Source: Bedellia somnulentella
Taxonomy: Eukaryota; Arthropoda; Insecta; Lepidoptera; Bedelliidae
Assembly (NCBI GenBank): GCA_963576735.1
Contig: OY755177.1
Span: forward strand, 15,500,001-15,564,000
Length of the DNA: 64,000 bases
Direction: 5' to 3'
Shown here: positions 52,080-63,470 of the stretch, one piece after another
How the letters are laid out: every line of letters starts with the position of its first letter
How positions within the stretch are numbered: position 1 is the stretch's first letter
Position numbers and translations under genes: made by a program
The notes under the pieces: model-generated
What the model saw: the letters and a program-made list of their open reading frames with translations, nothing else
Told to the model about the DNA's origin: nothing
Databases searched by the model: none

Positions 52080-52165
52080 GACAAGTGTGAGTCGGGCTCG
52101 CCCATTAAGTGTTCCATAGCTAGAATACTCTCTCAGCCATAGAGAGGCCCGCTCGGGATGGAGCG
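52080..52165 (+). repeat. Fragment of the dispersed repeat also at 4462-4690
   Basis: GGACAAGTGTGAGTCGGGCT followed by CGCCCATTAAGTGTTCC. Confidence 0.5.
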
Positions 52166-53751
52166 TCTATATATTATTATCTTAATCTCGTACATAGGAT
52201 TAGCAATTAAAATAAATAAATAAAACAAAACTTTAATTAGATTTTTTAATTCAAAGAGCGATAATAACAATTTACCAATAAAAGATGAGAGATCTTTGCC
52301 CCGCAGTGGGATAATGTAGGTTAATAAAAAAAACAATCTTCTCTCTTAGTTATAAATCAGAAATTAAGAAAAAAAATATATAAACAACACGTCGTTGATA
52401 TAAGATAAAATACTACTTTAATAATATTATATCAGTAAATATTTTGTATATTAAAGTAGGAAAGATATTTTTTTGGTAAATCGACTATAAAAAATCAAAC
52501 AAAAATCTTCATAGGTATTATAATTTGTGTTAACATATAATCACCGACATTATAAAAAAATGGAAAAACATTATTTAGAATGTTCACCTCCATGATTTTT
52601 ATAAAAACTAGTTTTAAATGCCAAGCTTTTCTAAATAATCATTTTAAATACTTTTATAAATCAAGACAAAAATTTAAACAAAACAATTTTTTCTGATATC
52701 GAACTTAGAACTACTCTTACATTTAACAAGTAGGGGGCTTAAACATATTTTTTCGGTAAATCAGTCTGTACATAATTTTAAATACTTTTATAAATCAAGA
52801 AAAAATTTAAACAAAACAATTTTTTCTGAAATCGAACTTAGAACTACTCTTACATTTAACAAGTAGGTGTCTTAAACATATTTTTTTGGTAAATCAGTCT
52901 TTACATAATTTTAAATAGTTTTATAAATCAAGAAAAAAATTCAAAAATACAAATTTTTCTGAAATCGAACTTAGAACTACTCTTACATTTAACAAGTAGG
53001 TGTCTTAAACATAAGTTTTTGGTAAATCAGTCGGTACAATATTTTGTTAAGTACCGTCCTATCTTTATAGGTATTAAGAATTATGTTAACATAAACATTT
53101 TTAATAAATGGCCTTTTTTCGATAAATTATTTGTAATATTGCCCTCCATGATTTTTTAAAACTCGTTTAAAATACCAAGCTTTTCGAAATAATCATTTTA
53201 AATATCTCGACATCAGAGCCATTAGGTCGGATGTGCAATTTTTACGAAAATCACTTTTTTATATATCTGTTTGAAGTTTTTTGTCCTCTTTCTTTTGGGC
53301 TAACCGACGTATCTCTATCTCTTTTTGTTCAAAAGTTCAATTCCATAAAAATGGTTGTATGTCCACGATACATTGGAACTATACAGACTGATTTTAATTT
53401 AAAACTATATGGCTGTAGGAATAAAAAAATAACGTAATATTTGATGGTCGGTTATAAACAACTAACGTAAATTAATGTAAGTAGTTGATCTCATTTCAAT
53501 ATCAGACACATTGGTACGAGAAAAAAGCAATTCTAATAAGAGTCATGTTAACATCAGATCTTATAGCTCGGAGCATATTTGTGTACATTCATATCATAAC
53601 ACAGTCCAGGAAAAGAGATGGCGCTCATTTTCTCACTACGTATGAGCAAGACAAAACATAAACATCCTCGCTCGCGCCATCTCATTGGCACAGTGCCGTG
53701 ATGACTAGTTTGCTATAGTTTTCGCGGTAAAGTAAAAGTTGATAGTTGACT

Positions 53752-53900
53752 AATAAATAAAGAATAAATAAAAGAAACAAAAATTTCGACACAGGCGGGA
53801 GGTCGCGGGTTCGATTCCCGCCTGTGTCGAAATTTTTCTTTCTTTTATTTATTCTTTATTTATTTGTAATAATCCCCACATGAGGTTTTCATGAACAAAA
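53752..53900 (+). mobile_element. SINE tail with a 49-bp near-perfect hairpin
   Basis: The arms 53752-53800 and 53816-53864 are inverses with one mismatch. The 15-base loop reads GGTCGCGGGTTCGAT, a tRNA B box, and extends into CCCGCCTGTGTCGAAA. The right arm plus GTAATAATCCCCACATGAGG is the tail of a tRNA-derived SINE (a reversed piece is at 27840-27935). The left arm is an inverted copy of that tail. Confidence 0.8.
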
Positions 53901-53979
53901 AGATTTAAATAATGTGATAGTTAGTCGTTTTCAACATTTGCATTCTATCTGAAAAGATAGACAAGTGGCCTTCCGAATT

Positions 53980-55455
53980 AGTGAAAATTGTGTGGAGGGA
54001 TGCATGAAAAATTAGATGCAGTATGTTTGATTATGGAAGAAAGAAAACTAGATTTTCTGTGTGTAAATGAAACGAAGCGCAAGGAAAAAGAGGTTTCACA
54101 ACTTGGCCCATTTACAGCTATCTGGCCCCGTAGCATGAGGCGTATGAGAGCGTCTATGTCGCGTGAGAAGTGAGAAACTGACAGATTGTTCATACAACAT
54201 CTGTCAGTACCTCACTTCTCACGTGACATCTACGCTCTCACACGCCTCATGCTACCTATACTGGTCGGGAGTTGTCGAGAGTGACAGAGCTTGCCAAGGC
54301 GTGGGACTTCTGATATCTGAAAGGATGGCTAAGTGCATGAAAGATTATGCGTGTGTGAGTCAGTGTCTCCGGACATGTCCAGATCACTATCCGAGAGAGA
54401 GGAGTTTTGGAATCTGTTAGACGATGTTGCGAATGAGTGTCATCAAAATGAGAAAATTGTTATGTTAAGAGATTTTAATGGTTGGGTTGGTGTGTCACGC
54501 AACGGTTGTGAAAGAGTTTTAGGAAAGTTTGATGATAAAATAGTGAACGAGAATGGTGAGAAAGCGATTGATGTATGTTTGGAGAGGAATCTTTGTGTTA
54601 CGAACACGTTGTTTGAACACAAAGATATCTATATGTATACTAGACAGAGAGGAAGCGAGAGAGGTATGATAGATTTTGTGATAGTGGATAAAAGGCTAAG
54701 AGCAAAAGTTGTTGACACCAGAGTCCATAGGGGCATTAACGTTGGCACAGACCACTTTCTCGTGATATTACGATTGAGGGGACTATGCACGCGTTGGCGT
54801 CACAGGGCCAAAGTGTCGACAACTGAATTTGCGAGAATAAAAGTGGAGAAATTGGAAGAGGATGAAAATATTAGAGATGAATATATGAAGAAATTGGACG
54901 ACAGGCTAAGTTGCGTGGAGATGAAGGATGAATTGGAAATAGAAGAAGTATGGGATGTGCTCAAATCGTCAATAGTTGAATGTGCGACGGAAGTATGTGG
55001 ATTGAGTAAAAGAACAAATAGACCACCAACAAGTTGGTGAGATAAAGATGTGAAAGAGGCAGCTTGGTTGGATTTACTAGCGATTAAAGCTAGTAAACGA
55101 ATGGATGCGAGAGTAACAGATGATGTAGTGAAGAATAGTGAAGATGAATATAAGAGAGTTAAGAATGAGGTTAAGAAGAAAATAGAAAAGAAACAGCGTG
55201 ATCTGACAGAATGGTGTGAGAGGAAACTCTCTGATAATTTCCGGAATAACCAATAGTTGTTCTGGAAATATATCCGGAAAGAAAAGGAAGTTTCCCAAAA
55301 CACGAGAGTGAATGTTGTGAGAGATGAACAGGGTGAATTGGCGACGGATGAAAGTAGCATAAGACGAGTATGGAAGAACTATTTTGAGGGACTCTTTGAA
55401 AAAGAGGATACCAAAACTACAGATAATTTTGTCTGGCCAGAGAATATTGCTGGGC
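53980..55455 (+). pseudogene. LINE endonuclease fragment with frameshift and stops
   Basis: The sequence shows MHEKLDAVCLIMEERKLDFL and CVNETKRKEKE. After a MITE come GVGLLISERMAKCM and DHYP. A shift then leads into SEREEFWNLLDDV, a DFNGWVGV motif, RGMIDFVIVDKRLR and VGTDHFLVI. These are typical of the endonuclease domain of insect LINEs (ETK, GDFN and SDH motifs), here with GDFN as RDFN. TGA at 55038 and TAG at 55254 interrupt one long frame. The reverse transcriptase core is absent: the frame switches to another protein near 55455. Confidence 0.8.
54127..54256. mobile_element. Family C foldback MITE, copy 3, inside the LINE fragment
   Basis: CCCGTAGCATGAGGCGTATG and its inverse CACGCCTCATGCTACC give arms of about 60 bp around TTGTTCATACAAC. 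The flanks CTATCTGG and CTATACTGG may be a target duplication. This is the best paired of the three copies. Confidence 0.82.
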
Positions 55456-56192
55456 GGGGAGGCAATGAAATTGCCTCTTGCATTTTGGAATGGTGTCAAA
55501 AACATCTTACCCCTACAATTGAAGAACTAACAATATGGACAGATAACTGCGCCGGGCAGAATAGAAATAATATGGTAATAGCATACTACCATATGATATT
55601 TGCATTCTTCCCTGATATCAAGAGAATTAATCACATAGTCTTGCTTAGAAGGCATACACATATGGAAGTGGATCACATCCACTCCATAATTGAACGAAAA
55701 AAGAAGCGTCTTTCAACCACGGAGATCCTAATCCCCCATGACTGGGCCCAATTCATAAGAACATGTGCCAGCTGCAATCCATTCCACGTAAATGAAATGA
55801 GTTGTAGCAACTTCAAAGACTTCACTCATCTCTTTAAAAAATCGGCCGCTCTGATCCAGCGCAAAAAAGACACCAAAGGAAATGATTTCAAAATCTCCTC
55901 GACTGTTTGGTGGCAGTTAAGAAGGGAGGCTCCTGGGTTGCTTTTTTTCAAAACAGAATTCAGCGATTATGATTTTTGTCAAGTTAACATGAACCGGAAT
56001 CTGAAAAAGAATTTTGCTGTTTCCCCAGTAATACCAAATGTGCGCGAAACTGAAAAGCCGATTTCTACGGCAAAATACAGGGACCTCCAAACCTTAATGA
56101 ATTGGGTGCCTACTCAATTTCACTCTTATTATAAAAATATACCTCACCTGGATGACGTGTCTGATGCTCCAGAGGCACAAATCGAGGACTAA
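55455..56192 (+). pseudogene. C-terminal half of a DUF7869-like (RNase-H-fold) protein
   Basis: Reads NEIASCILEWCQKHLTPTIE, then IWTDNCAGQNRNNMVIAYYH, then RHTHMEVDHIHSIIERKKK, ending SDAPEAQIED. The TDNCAGQNRN block and the later HTHMEVD..HS.IER block are what I recall of DUF7869-type proteins, a transposase-like group common in arthropods and often without known function. The open frame joins without a break to the LINE fragment upstream. The N-terminal half is missing, so this copy is not functional by itself. Confidence 0.65.
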
Positions 56193-57376
56193 TGTTGATT
56201 TTTCTTCATAATTTGGTACCTACCGGGTAGAAATTACTTATCCAACGGAGTTTCAGATACAATGAAAGAATGATTTTAAAATAAAGCATCTGCTATAAAA
56301 ATAATTTTAGAACCAAAGAGTCTGATATTACGCATAGTTAAGTCATATGTTTAACTTTCTAGAAAAGAATTGTATTTTATTTTGAGTCAAATGGTAATAT
56401 TTTGAGGTAAGACCTAATTATTAAATGTGTTCTAGAGCTATATAGACTGATGTACACATACGCAAGTTAAAATTCAATTAATGTGTAATTTTCTTTGAAC
56501 CATAAAGTCTGTTGTTAACATATGTATAGAGATATTTTAAAATTTAATTTAACTTTTTGGGTCTGATGTTGATTTCAGCCTTTTTTCTAATAAAGTATAA
56601 GATAAAAAAAACAATTACTAAAAGGTCTCATTTAAACATCATCCTCTAGTGTTTGTGCAAAGTGCACAGTCATTAAGTCTTTTATTTACATGTGCCTTTA
56701 GCATACTATTTGCATCTGAAAAATGGGACTGATATCCATACCCAAAGAAAAAAAAAACAGTGTTTTTCACCAAAAGAGCAGAGAAATATATTTTAGAGTA
56801 TGCGCATTCATATTGTCATTAAACAATTGACACAAAAAATGAGTTTAGACTCCAAAGTAAGGGACTTTATTTAGCATTTTATTAAGTTCAAATTTTATTT
56901 TAGGCCTCCTGAAAAGTTGCAAAAATGGATATCGGCCCAAATGGCTCTGATGTCGAGATATTATTATAAATCAAGTCAAAAATGTAAACAAAACAACAAG
57001 TGGTAACAGATTCTTTCTCAAATCGAACTTAGAAGCTACCTTTGCAATTAACCATACCATGTAAACAATACTAGGATATCTGTGTCTGTGACAGACAATG
57101 ACTGTTATTTCTCTTAGACATGAACAGAAATATCTTTCTCACAAGAATATCTGTGATCATAAAACTATTATATTTATAAGGTATTTGTATATTAAAAGTA
57201 AATAACATTAATAAAATAAAAAAGCAATTAACACGGTATTGCACATTCAATGACACAAATTATTTTAGCACATTATATTTTGACAATAAATCATCATCAA
57301 AGTATTTTAACAAATATAAGTCTTATTATTATCAACAATATTAGACCGGGTCGCCAGAAAACATCCGTTAGCAAAA

Positions 57377-57658
57377 TATGAGGTCCGCAATCTGTTTTAT
57401 AAAGTATGCAAAGGGGTTCTAGGACTATTTAAAAACGCACGTTGCCACGCGCTGGAGTGATCACATCGCTCGGAATCTTTATGAAATTATACGTTTAGTG
57501 CGTTATTAGTGCATAAATATGTCTATCTTCCGAGGATAACATGCAAAAACCAGGGATAAGGTGAGGGACACGTGACCACTCTAGCGCGTGGAAACAAGCA
57601 TTTTTGCATAGACCTAGAAGCCCTTGGAATACTTATAAAACAGATTGCGATCCTCATA
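57377..57658. mobile_element. Foldback element of about 280 bp
   Basis: TATGAGGTCCGCAATCTG at the left is mirrored by CAGATTGCGATCCTCATA at the right. The pairing continues for about 85 bp (GTTTTATAA.., GGTTCTAGGACTAT versus its inverse, CCACGCGCTGGAGTG versus CACTCTAGCGCGTGG). A spacer of about 110 bp lies between. It lies just downstream of the 985-residue gene. Confidence 0.75.
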
Positions 57659-57787
57659 ATGCAAACAAAATGTCTTCTGCGATCTGCATAACATTATAAG
57701 AGTATTGACTTTCCATTATGTAACTTAGCTCGTAGCAGATAATCAAATTAGAGTAAAAGAAAACTTCTTCATTTACTAATTTGTAGT

Positions 57788-60700
57788 TTAGTTTTCTTCA
57801 TCACTACTAGTATTAAAGAAACTAAATTCTTTTTGTGGCTTTTGTGCCAAGTTTCGTTCGACTACTGTAGGACCATCTGTATTTTTAGCTGATAAAATTT
57901 CTCGTTTATTATGTACATTTTCTTTCGTAGGCGAGTTAGACGGCGAAGAGAAAAGCTCATTAAAATCTTTTTTTAAATTGGATGACGAAACATTATAGCG
58001 CGCTGTACTAGATAACATTTTTAACCTAGAGCTGTAGCGACTATAGTCAACTTTAACATTTGACAGTACACATATCTTAGAAGTAGCTGGCCTGCCATCG
58101 TCTGCTTTAATGACATGAGCCGAGGGCGATAGTCTTATGAGCTTGTTCCTCGCATCCGGTTCTGAGTCCATGATATTTCTAGCAGGATTCATAAGAAAAT
58201 TCTCAGTTATAGATGTAGCAGAAACAATTTTTATTTTTGACGTTGAAGCAAAGTCTTGACTTTTCGCGATAAGTGAAGTAGCAATCGGTTTCTTTAACAG
58301 GGTAGAACAAAAAACATCATCATCAGATGAATCGGATATTTTCTCTTTCGAAACTTTGTTATATTTTGAAATTGATGGAGAATTGTATTCTTTTTCTGGG
58401 GTCAACATATTACTGGCAACAGTTTTAAACTTCTTTGGGAAATCGAAAATAGTTTGATAGCTTTCATCATCATCAGATGATGACATGATAATTTTGCGTT
58501 TACGAACAGGGAGAAACTTGATAGAGTTATCAGAAGTTGAAGAATCATAACGTGTTGGCGAGTTATTAAGTGAAACTGCTTCTTCTGATGATGAAATATT
58601 TTGATCATCGATTTCATTCACACGAATCAATAAGCAATATTTTTTCAATGCAAAGCAATTACAAAATCCTCTTACTTCGGAAAAATCACAGAAACAACTC
58701 AAAATGCGATAGCAAACTTCACCAGACTTATTAGCAGTTTGGATTTGATGAATTTTCATGGTTTTTGGTATAGCTGTTAAATTATTTAAGGCAAATTCGT
58801 TGTCGTTTTTAATATTATCAATATTTTTAGCATCAATGTAAAATAGTTTAATACTAGTTTCGCCTTTTAACATTTCTATCGCACTATTAGCGCTAAGTAC
58901 GTCAATTCCATACGATACTTTCTTATCCAAAAGTCTTTTTATAGTTCCACCTACACCATCAGCAGCTCCTTTTCCATGATAAGATTCAGAAAAATTCCAA
59001 GTAGCTCTAAAGCCTAATTCATGAGTAATTTTACTGAACAGAAAGAAATTCTTTTTTTGTTTATACTGAGTGCTTGGTCCATCAGAATAGACATGCAAAA
59101 CATTAACTTCTGGTGTGGTTTTTTTTACATCGGCTAATACTGGCATCAAATGTGCCCAGATTGCTTCTGGAGAATGGTCTGTTGAGTCTGAAAATGTGCA
59201 ATAAGATTGGGGTTTATAATTTTTTTTATAAACTACGCTGGTGTGTAATGTAATTTGGTATTGTGAAGCCCCAAAGTGAGCCGATTGGATTTGTTCATGC
59301 ATTTTGCATGTGTAATTTTCGGAAAAGTCGCAATGTAGCATAACTTCATTTGACTGTAAACTATCTTTAACTTTTTTATAGCAGGAGTACTGGTGCCGTA
59401 TGTTAAAAATATGCACTTTGTAAACAGTGAGTTCTTTTTCAAACATGGTGATTAAATTTGCCAAATTTCCATTTCTAAGATCTTTTTTCACTCTTTTCGA
59501 AGATTTAGTTTCATTATTTTTCACATACTCAATTTTTTGCACAACCCATTCCAGCCATGTAACAGTCTCCTCTTCCTTATGTTCAGTAAAATTGTATTTA
59601 ACACACTCATTTTTACATTTAGGGCATTCATTAAACATACATTCTTTTGAATCAATTGTGCATACTGTATCTTTTATAATATCATCGAGTTCGTTATAAA
59701 CATTCAACACAGACAATCTTTTGAGGGCCGTAAATTTAAATTCTATATTAGAATGTATCTTACAAACGCAAGTATTTCTATTTGACAGTTGTGGGCTGAC
59801 AACATAAAAAGGCTTATGTCTTATAAATGTGGAATAAGAAATTTTGCTACCCGTTTCTACTTTGAATTTTCGGTACAAGTTAAGCAAACTATCCAAAAGG
59901 TATCTTTTTTGCATTTTTACCATATTTCGCGTCTTCGTCTCTTTTTTGCCAGCAGATGCACGAGATACGTCGTCTTGCAAAAAGAATGTTTCTATTTGTT
60001 CTTGGTGTTTTTTGGTACACTGATTGTCCTTTGGTTTCGAAAGTCTAATTTGTCCTCTTAACCCCAAGTAATGTCCTATCTGAGTTCGCATATTATATTT
60101 GCAAATCAAGTTTCTTTTAACCAGGTTTTTCATAACATTTCTTTCAGTGTTATTTTGACAATCCCTGTAATGTTCTGCCAAAACCGTAGACATTACATTT
60201 TTTTCCAATAAAACTCGTTTTACTCTTTTTTTATCTTCTGCTGAAACACTATTCAATGTTTGCAAAAATGAATCTGATTTCGAATTAGGTGTCAATGGAT
60301 CTATATTTTTATTATCATGTTGATGATCATCAGTGGATAATTTTTGACATTTTAAAAGCAAATCCCTTCTGTACACCTTTTTTTGTAGAGACGCTATTCG
60401 TCGTTTCATTTTTTCAATTTTATTGTTCTGTCTTTCTACTAGTTTTCTTAATTTATGATGCTTTTGATGATATTTCTTTCGAGATACAAGTTCTTTTTTA
60501 TCACTATTTGTACTATCTTTCACAGCTTGTTTTTTTTTTAGATTTCGCCATGTCTTTCTTCTCATATCTTGTTGGCTTTTAGGCAATAATGAAATTTTAA
60601 CGTATTTGCTTTTTATCCTTTCGCGATTTTGCCTTTGCATTTCTTCATATTTATCTGGATGATTTTTTTTGAGACGTTCTCTGTATAAACGTTGTCTTTC

Positions 60701-61881
60701 CGCTGGCGATAAGGGCATTTTCTACAACAAACAAACTGTTTAGTCAAATGTACTAAGTATCATATTATACATGTTATACATATTGTTGCTTATTAGAATG
60801 AACGCATCTGTTTATTTGTCTGTCTGCCTGTATAAATATATTCAAAAGCATAAACCGCGGGTAAAGCTACAGGCGAAAGCTAGGATTACTATAAATATTC
60901 ATGCCTCTTAGTTAATATAACCTTAAGATATATTAGGCAACTAGAATTTTTCCATTGTAGCGAAATATAACCACATGACTCTTGCCAGTTAATCTATTTG
61001 AGCAGCATGCAACTGTATAATGTTGATGTAATTCAGAAGACATTATTTCATTCAAAATTAAATAGAGATAAAAAGTAACATGATATTGTTAAACCAGTGC
61101 CACAGTAGCAAGAAAACATAATATTTAATGCAACAGCAATGTGTAATGTGTATGCTAGATTTTTTTAAAAATAATATGTAGGTACGTAGGAGAAATCATC
61201 CAAATTATATTTAATGTACGGAAGAAAAGGAATGGCTATTAAATGGAGGATTAGTTTAAAGAGTGTCTGGCTAAAACAATTAACTAACGTAAACTATTCA
61301 ACCTCACTTTTGTAGGGAGAGACCAGCAGTTTGGCACCAGTATGATACTTAACAATACTAATTGTTGCCTGCAGCGGGTGCTACAGATCGACAGACACAC
61401 ATACGTACCGGTCAAAATTATACACCCCTCTTTTTGTATCGGGGGTTAAAACACTGCAATGAATATTATAATTTTAATAAACAATAGGTACCTATTTAAT
61501 ATTACATAGTACACATGAAATAGTTAAGCTTAAGACAACTCTCCTTGGGATTTTGATATACCTAGATATAACAGCAATTGTCATTTTGTAAATACAGGAG
61601 AAGTCACAGGATATAACCTATATTCCTCACTTTCCAAATGTGAATACGTCTTTACTTCATATTTGTTACAATTTGTTTGTAACGTCACAAATAAATGTAA
61701 CAAATCCGCAACAAATATGAAACAAAACACGATGTGTAAATAACCTAAAAAATTCTCAAAACAAAATGACAATGTTTTTAAGCTAACAGTCACCATTTCG
61801 AAATAATTCGTTGTCAAACCTTATGATATATACATCAACACAGCATAAATTACTTACCAAAGTGTTTGAAACTGAAGTCAT
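57788..61881 (-). CDS. 985-residue transposase-like D..D..E protein, spliced and open
   Basis: Coding exons are 61881-61858 (ATG, eight codons, donor CTTTG/gtaagt) and 60721-57788 (acceptor TTTGTTGTAG). The exons join in frame to give MTSVSNTLKMPLSPAERQRL. Without splicing a 976-residue frame starts at 60718. Numbered from that downstream methionine, the N-terminus (1-130) is very basic, suggesting DNA binding. A Cys cluster CPKCKNEC sits near 366. The RNase-H-like core has D in HCDFSENY (about 463), D in YSDGPSTQYK (about 546) and E in FSESYHGKGAADGVGG (about 583). A second Cys cluster is near 679 (CFCDFSEVRGFCNC). The last 270 residues are disordered with acidic-serine patches (SSSDDDES, SDSSDDDVF, SSDEEN) resembling CK2 sites. 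I recall similar SDGP.TQY/HGKGA proteins in other animals but no named function. No flanking terminal repeats were found. Confidence 0.75.
60722..61857 (-). other. Intron of the 985-residue gene
   Basis: 1136 bp with strong splice signals at both ends. Inside, 61380-61460 contains ACCGGTCAAAATTATACACC and GTATCGGGGGTTAA, a piece of a common insect repeat. The rest is AT-rich without features. Confidence 0.6.
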
Positions 61882-62469
61882 CAAAATGAACAAATTTTTG
61901 TTGATTTTTCACTGCACAAATAAAAGAGACGCACGTTGTTGCTAAACTGAACACAAACAAAATGGCTGTCACGCAAAGCATTTAAGACCTACTGACGTTG
62001 TCTATGGTTTTAATGTTGCCAGAAATAAAATTTATTTTCTGCTATTTTTTGTGTTCACACAGATGAATAACAAATGAAAGATTTTATAGACGGCGCCAAA
62101 ACTATTATTTTAATTAGTTTTTACTAAAATAATTTATTATATTACAATAAAATATCGAATTATATGATATTCTTCATAAGAAAAAACGATTTAATTTATA
62201 TAATATGGCTTGTAATATATTTTCCTCATTTCAAAAAGTTGATTATGGTTGCATAGGACATTTTCAAATGTATGAAAAATAATCTACTTCGAATTATAAA
62301 TTATTTCTTTTTTTATTATTTATTCAGAAAATACAATTATTTATATATTTAGTTGATACATGTTTTAGTAAGTAAAAATAATAAATTCTTTTTAAAAATA
62401 GACAAAATGTCAAAATATTTTATCTATAATAAGACGTAAAAGGTTTCTGAAATGTACAATTTTTTTGCA
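61882..62469. other. Upstream region of the 985-residue gene
   Basis: The likely 5' UTR and promoter on the minus strand, including a short stretch with ACGTGCGTCTCTTTTATTTG. The exact start is unknown. Beyond 62100 the sequence is very AT-rich and shows no feature. Confidence 0.35.
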
Positions 62470-62534
62470 TTTCGCCCTCTTACGAAACCCCACAGGAAAA
62501 AATGGGGTGGTGTATTCTAAGTTCACAGCTATAT
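62470..62534 (-). mobile_element. Family A SINE head fragment
   Basis: TTACGAAACCCCACAGGAAA and TGGTGTATTCTAAGTTCACA match the head end of family A in reverse. Confidence 0.5.
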
Positions 62535-62599
62535 AAATATAAATAATAAAATATAAACAATAAATAAATAAATAAATACGATTTTATATTATATTTCCT

Positions 62600-63100
62600 A
62601 AAGGGGTACTAGTAGTATTAGAACTTTGAACATATACAACATATATGAAAACATCATGTATGTAAGAAAAAATTTGAAAGCATTTTCCAAAAACTGTGAC
62701 AGACATAATAGAAGTCTTAGAGATATTAATAAAATTTCAATTCAAAAGTACAGATTGTCAAAAATAAATACATCTTTTATGGGGTTATGGGTAAAATTTT
62801 ATAATAAAATACCTGATGACATTTTGAATCTAACAGAAAATAAATTCAAAGTAATTATAAAACGCAGTCTTCATTTAAGAGCTTATTACAGTTTGAATAA
62901 TTATATGATAGATGAAACTACCTGGTGTCACCAGGGCTCTATTCCGGATATTTCCAGACATACACCAATATTGTAATATGACTAAGAAAAGATGTGTGTT
63001 GCTGAGTTTCTTACGGGTTCTTCTCGCAACAATACACCTTCCGAATCCGAAGTAGAGTCAGTAGAGTAAGATTTAACTTATACGTAAGTTTGTGACATTC
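62600..63100 (+). pseudogene. LINE (CR1/Jockey-like) 3' end
   Basis: 62626-62976 contains VRKNLKAFSKNCDRHNRSLR, LSKINTSFMGLWVKFYNKIP and FKVIIKRSLHLRAYYSLNNY, the common ending of insect CR1/Jockey-type LINE polyproteins. It is followed by TGCTGAGTTTCTTACGGGTT and CTTCTCGCAAC, a known 3' UTR phrase. 5'-truncated and not functional. Confidence 0.75.
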
Positions 63101-63149
63101 AAAAAATAGAGAACAATTCTTTTTATTTTGAAATAAATATTTTTTATAT

Positions 63150-63470
63150 TTATCTTTAACATCACGTGAGATTTTGATCTCCTGAAGTTCAGAGAAGTTT
63201 TGCTTGGACATTGCAATCGCGTGATAAGAGGCAAGCGTTTCACTACTGTGATCGATAGCACTGTCACATCACTAAGTGCAAATCAGCCGTATGGGTTTCT
63301 TCATGACGATGTCCCTCACCGTTTGCAACCTTTTTAATTAACTATGCATATGACCTGCGAAAAGGCAAATTAGTGTAAGTACTGTAGGGTCGAAATAGGA
63401 TTTGAACTCGTGGCTTCTGCATGAGAATCGTTCGTTCTCCAGCAGAGCTATCGCGGTTTAGTATCATATT
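63150..63470 (-). mobile_element. Old family B tRNA-derived SINE
   Basis: Reverse copy with TAACATCACGTGAGATTTTG at the left and the tRNA-like head TAGGATTTGAACTCGTGGC, then AGCTATCGCGG, at the right. Strongly diverged. Confidence 0.75.

Larger units (their letters stand above)
53203..56960 (+). mobile_element. 3.75-kb TIR element inserted in the tandem array
   Basis: TCTCGACATCAGAGCCATT at 53205 is mirrored at 56940-56958. The repeats extend to about 28 bp with three mismatches. Both ends are flanked by TA, and the flanks rejoin into an intact array unit (..TTTTAAATA then TTATAAATCAAG), which confirms the ends. The content is a hairpin SINE, a LINE fragment with a MITE, and a partial DUF7869-like gene next to the right end. 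The 5' half of that gene is missing. Confidence 0.8.
52490..57060 (+). repeat. Composite tandem-repeat array split by a transposon
   Basis: Three units of about 135 bp (starting near 52640, 52775 and 52910) share AATCGAACTTAGAACTACTC, ACATTTAACAAGTAGG and GGTAAATCAGTC. They are preceded by a longer unit (52490-52640) that recurs at 53040-53203 (GTTAACATA.., CTCCATGATTTTT, CCAAGCTTTTC.AAATAATCA). The second super-unit is broken at 53203 and resumes at 56959 (TTATAAATCAAGTCAAAAAT, AATCGAACTTAGAAGCTACC), showing that the array existed before the insertion. Confidence 0.8.

Noticed and set aside
54800..55505. Minus-strand frames of 186 and 142 codons
   Set aside because: Ser/Phe-rich shadows of the Lys/Glu-rich LINE linker on the plus strand.
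59427..60582. Plus-strand frames over the 985-residue gene
   Set aside because: Phe/Ser-rich antisense shadows of a Lys/Glu-rich protein.
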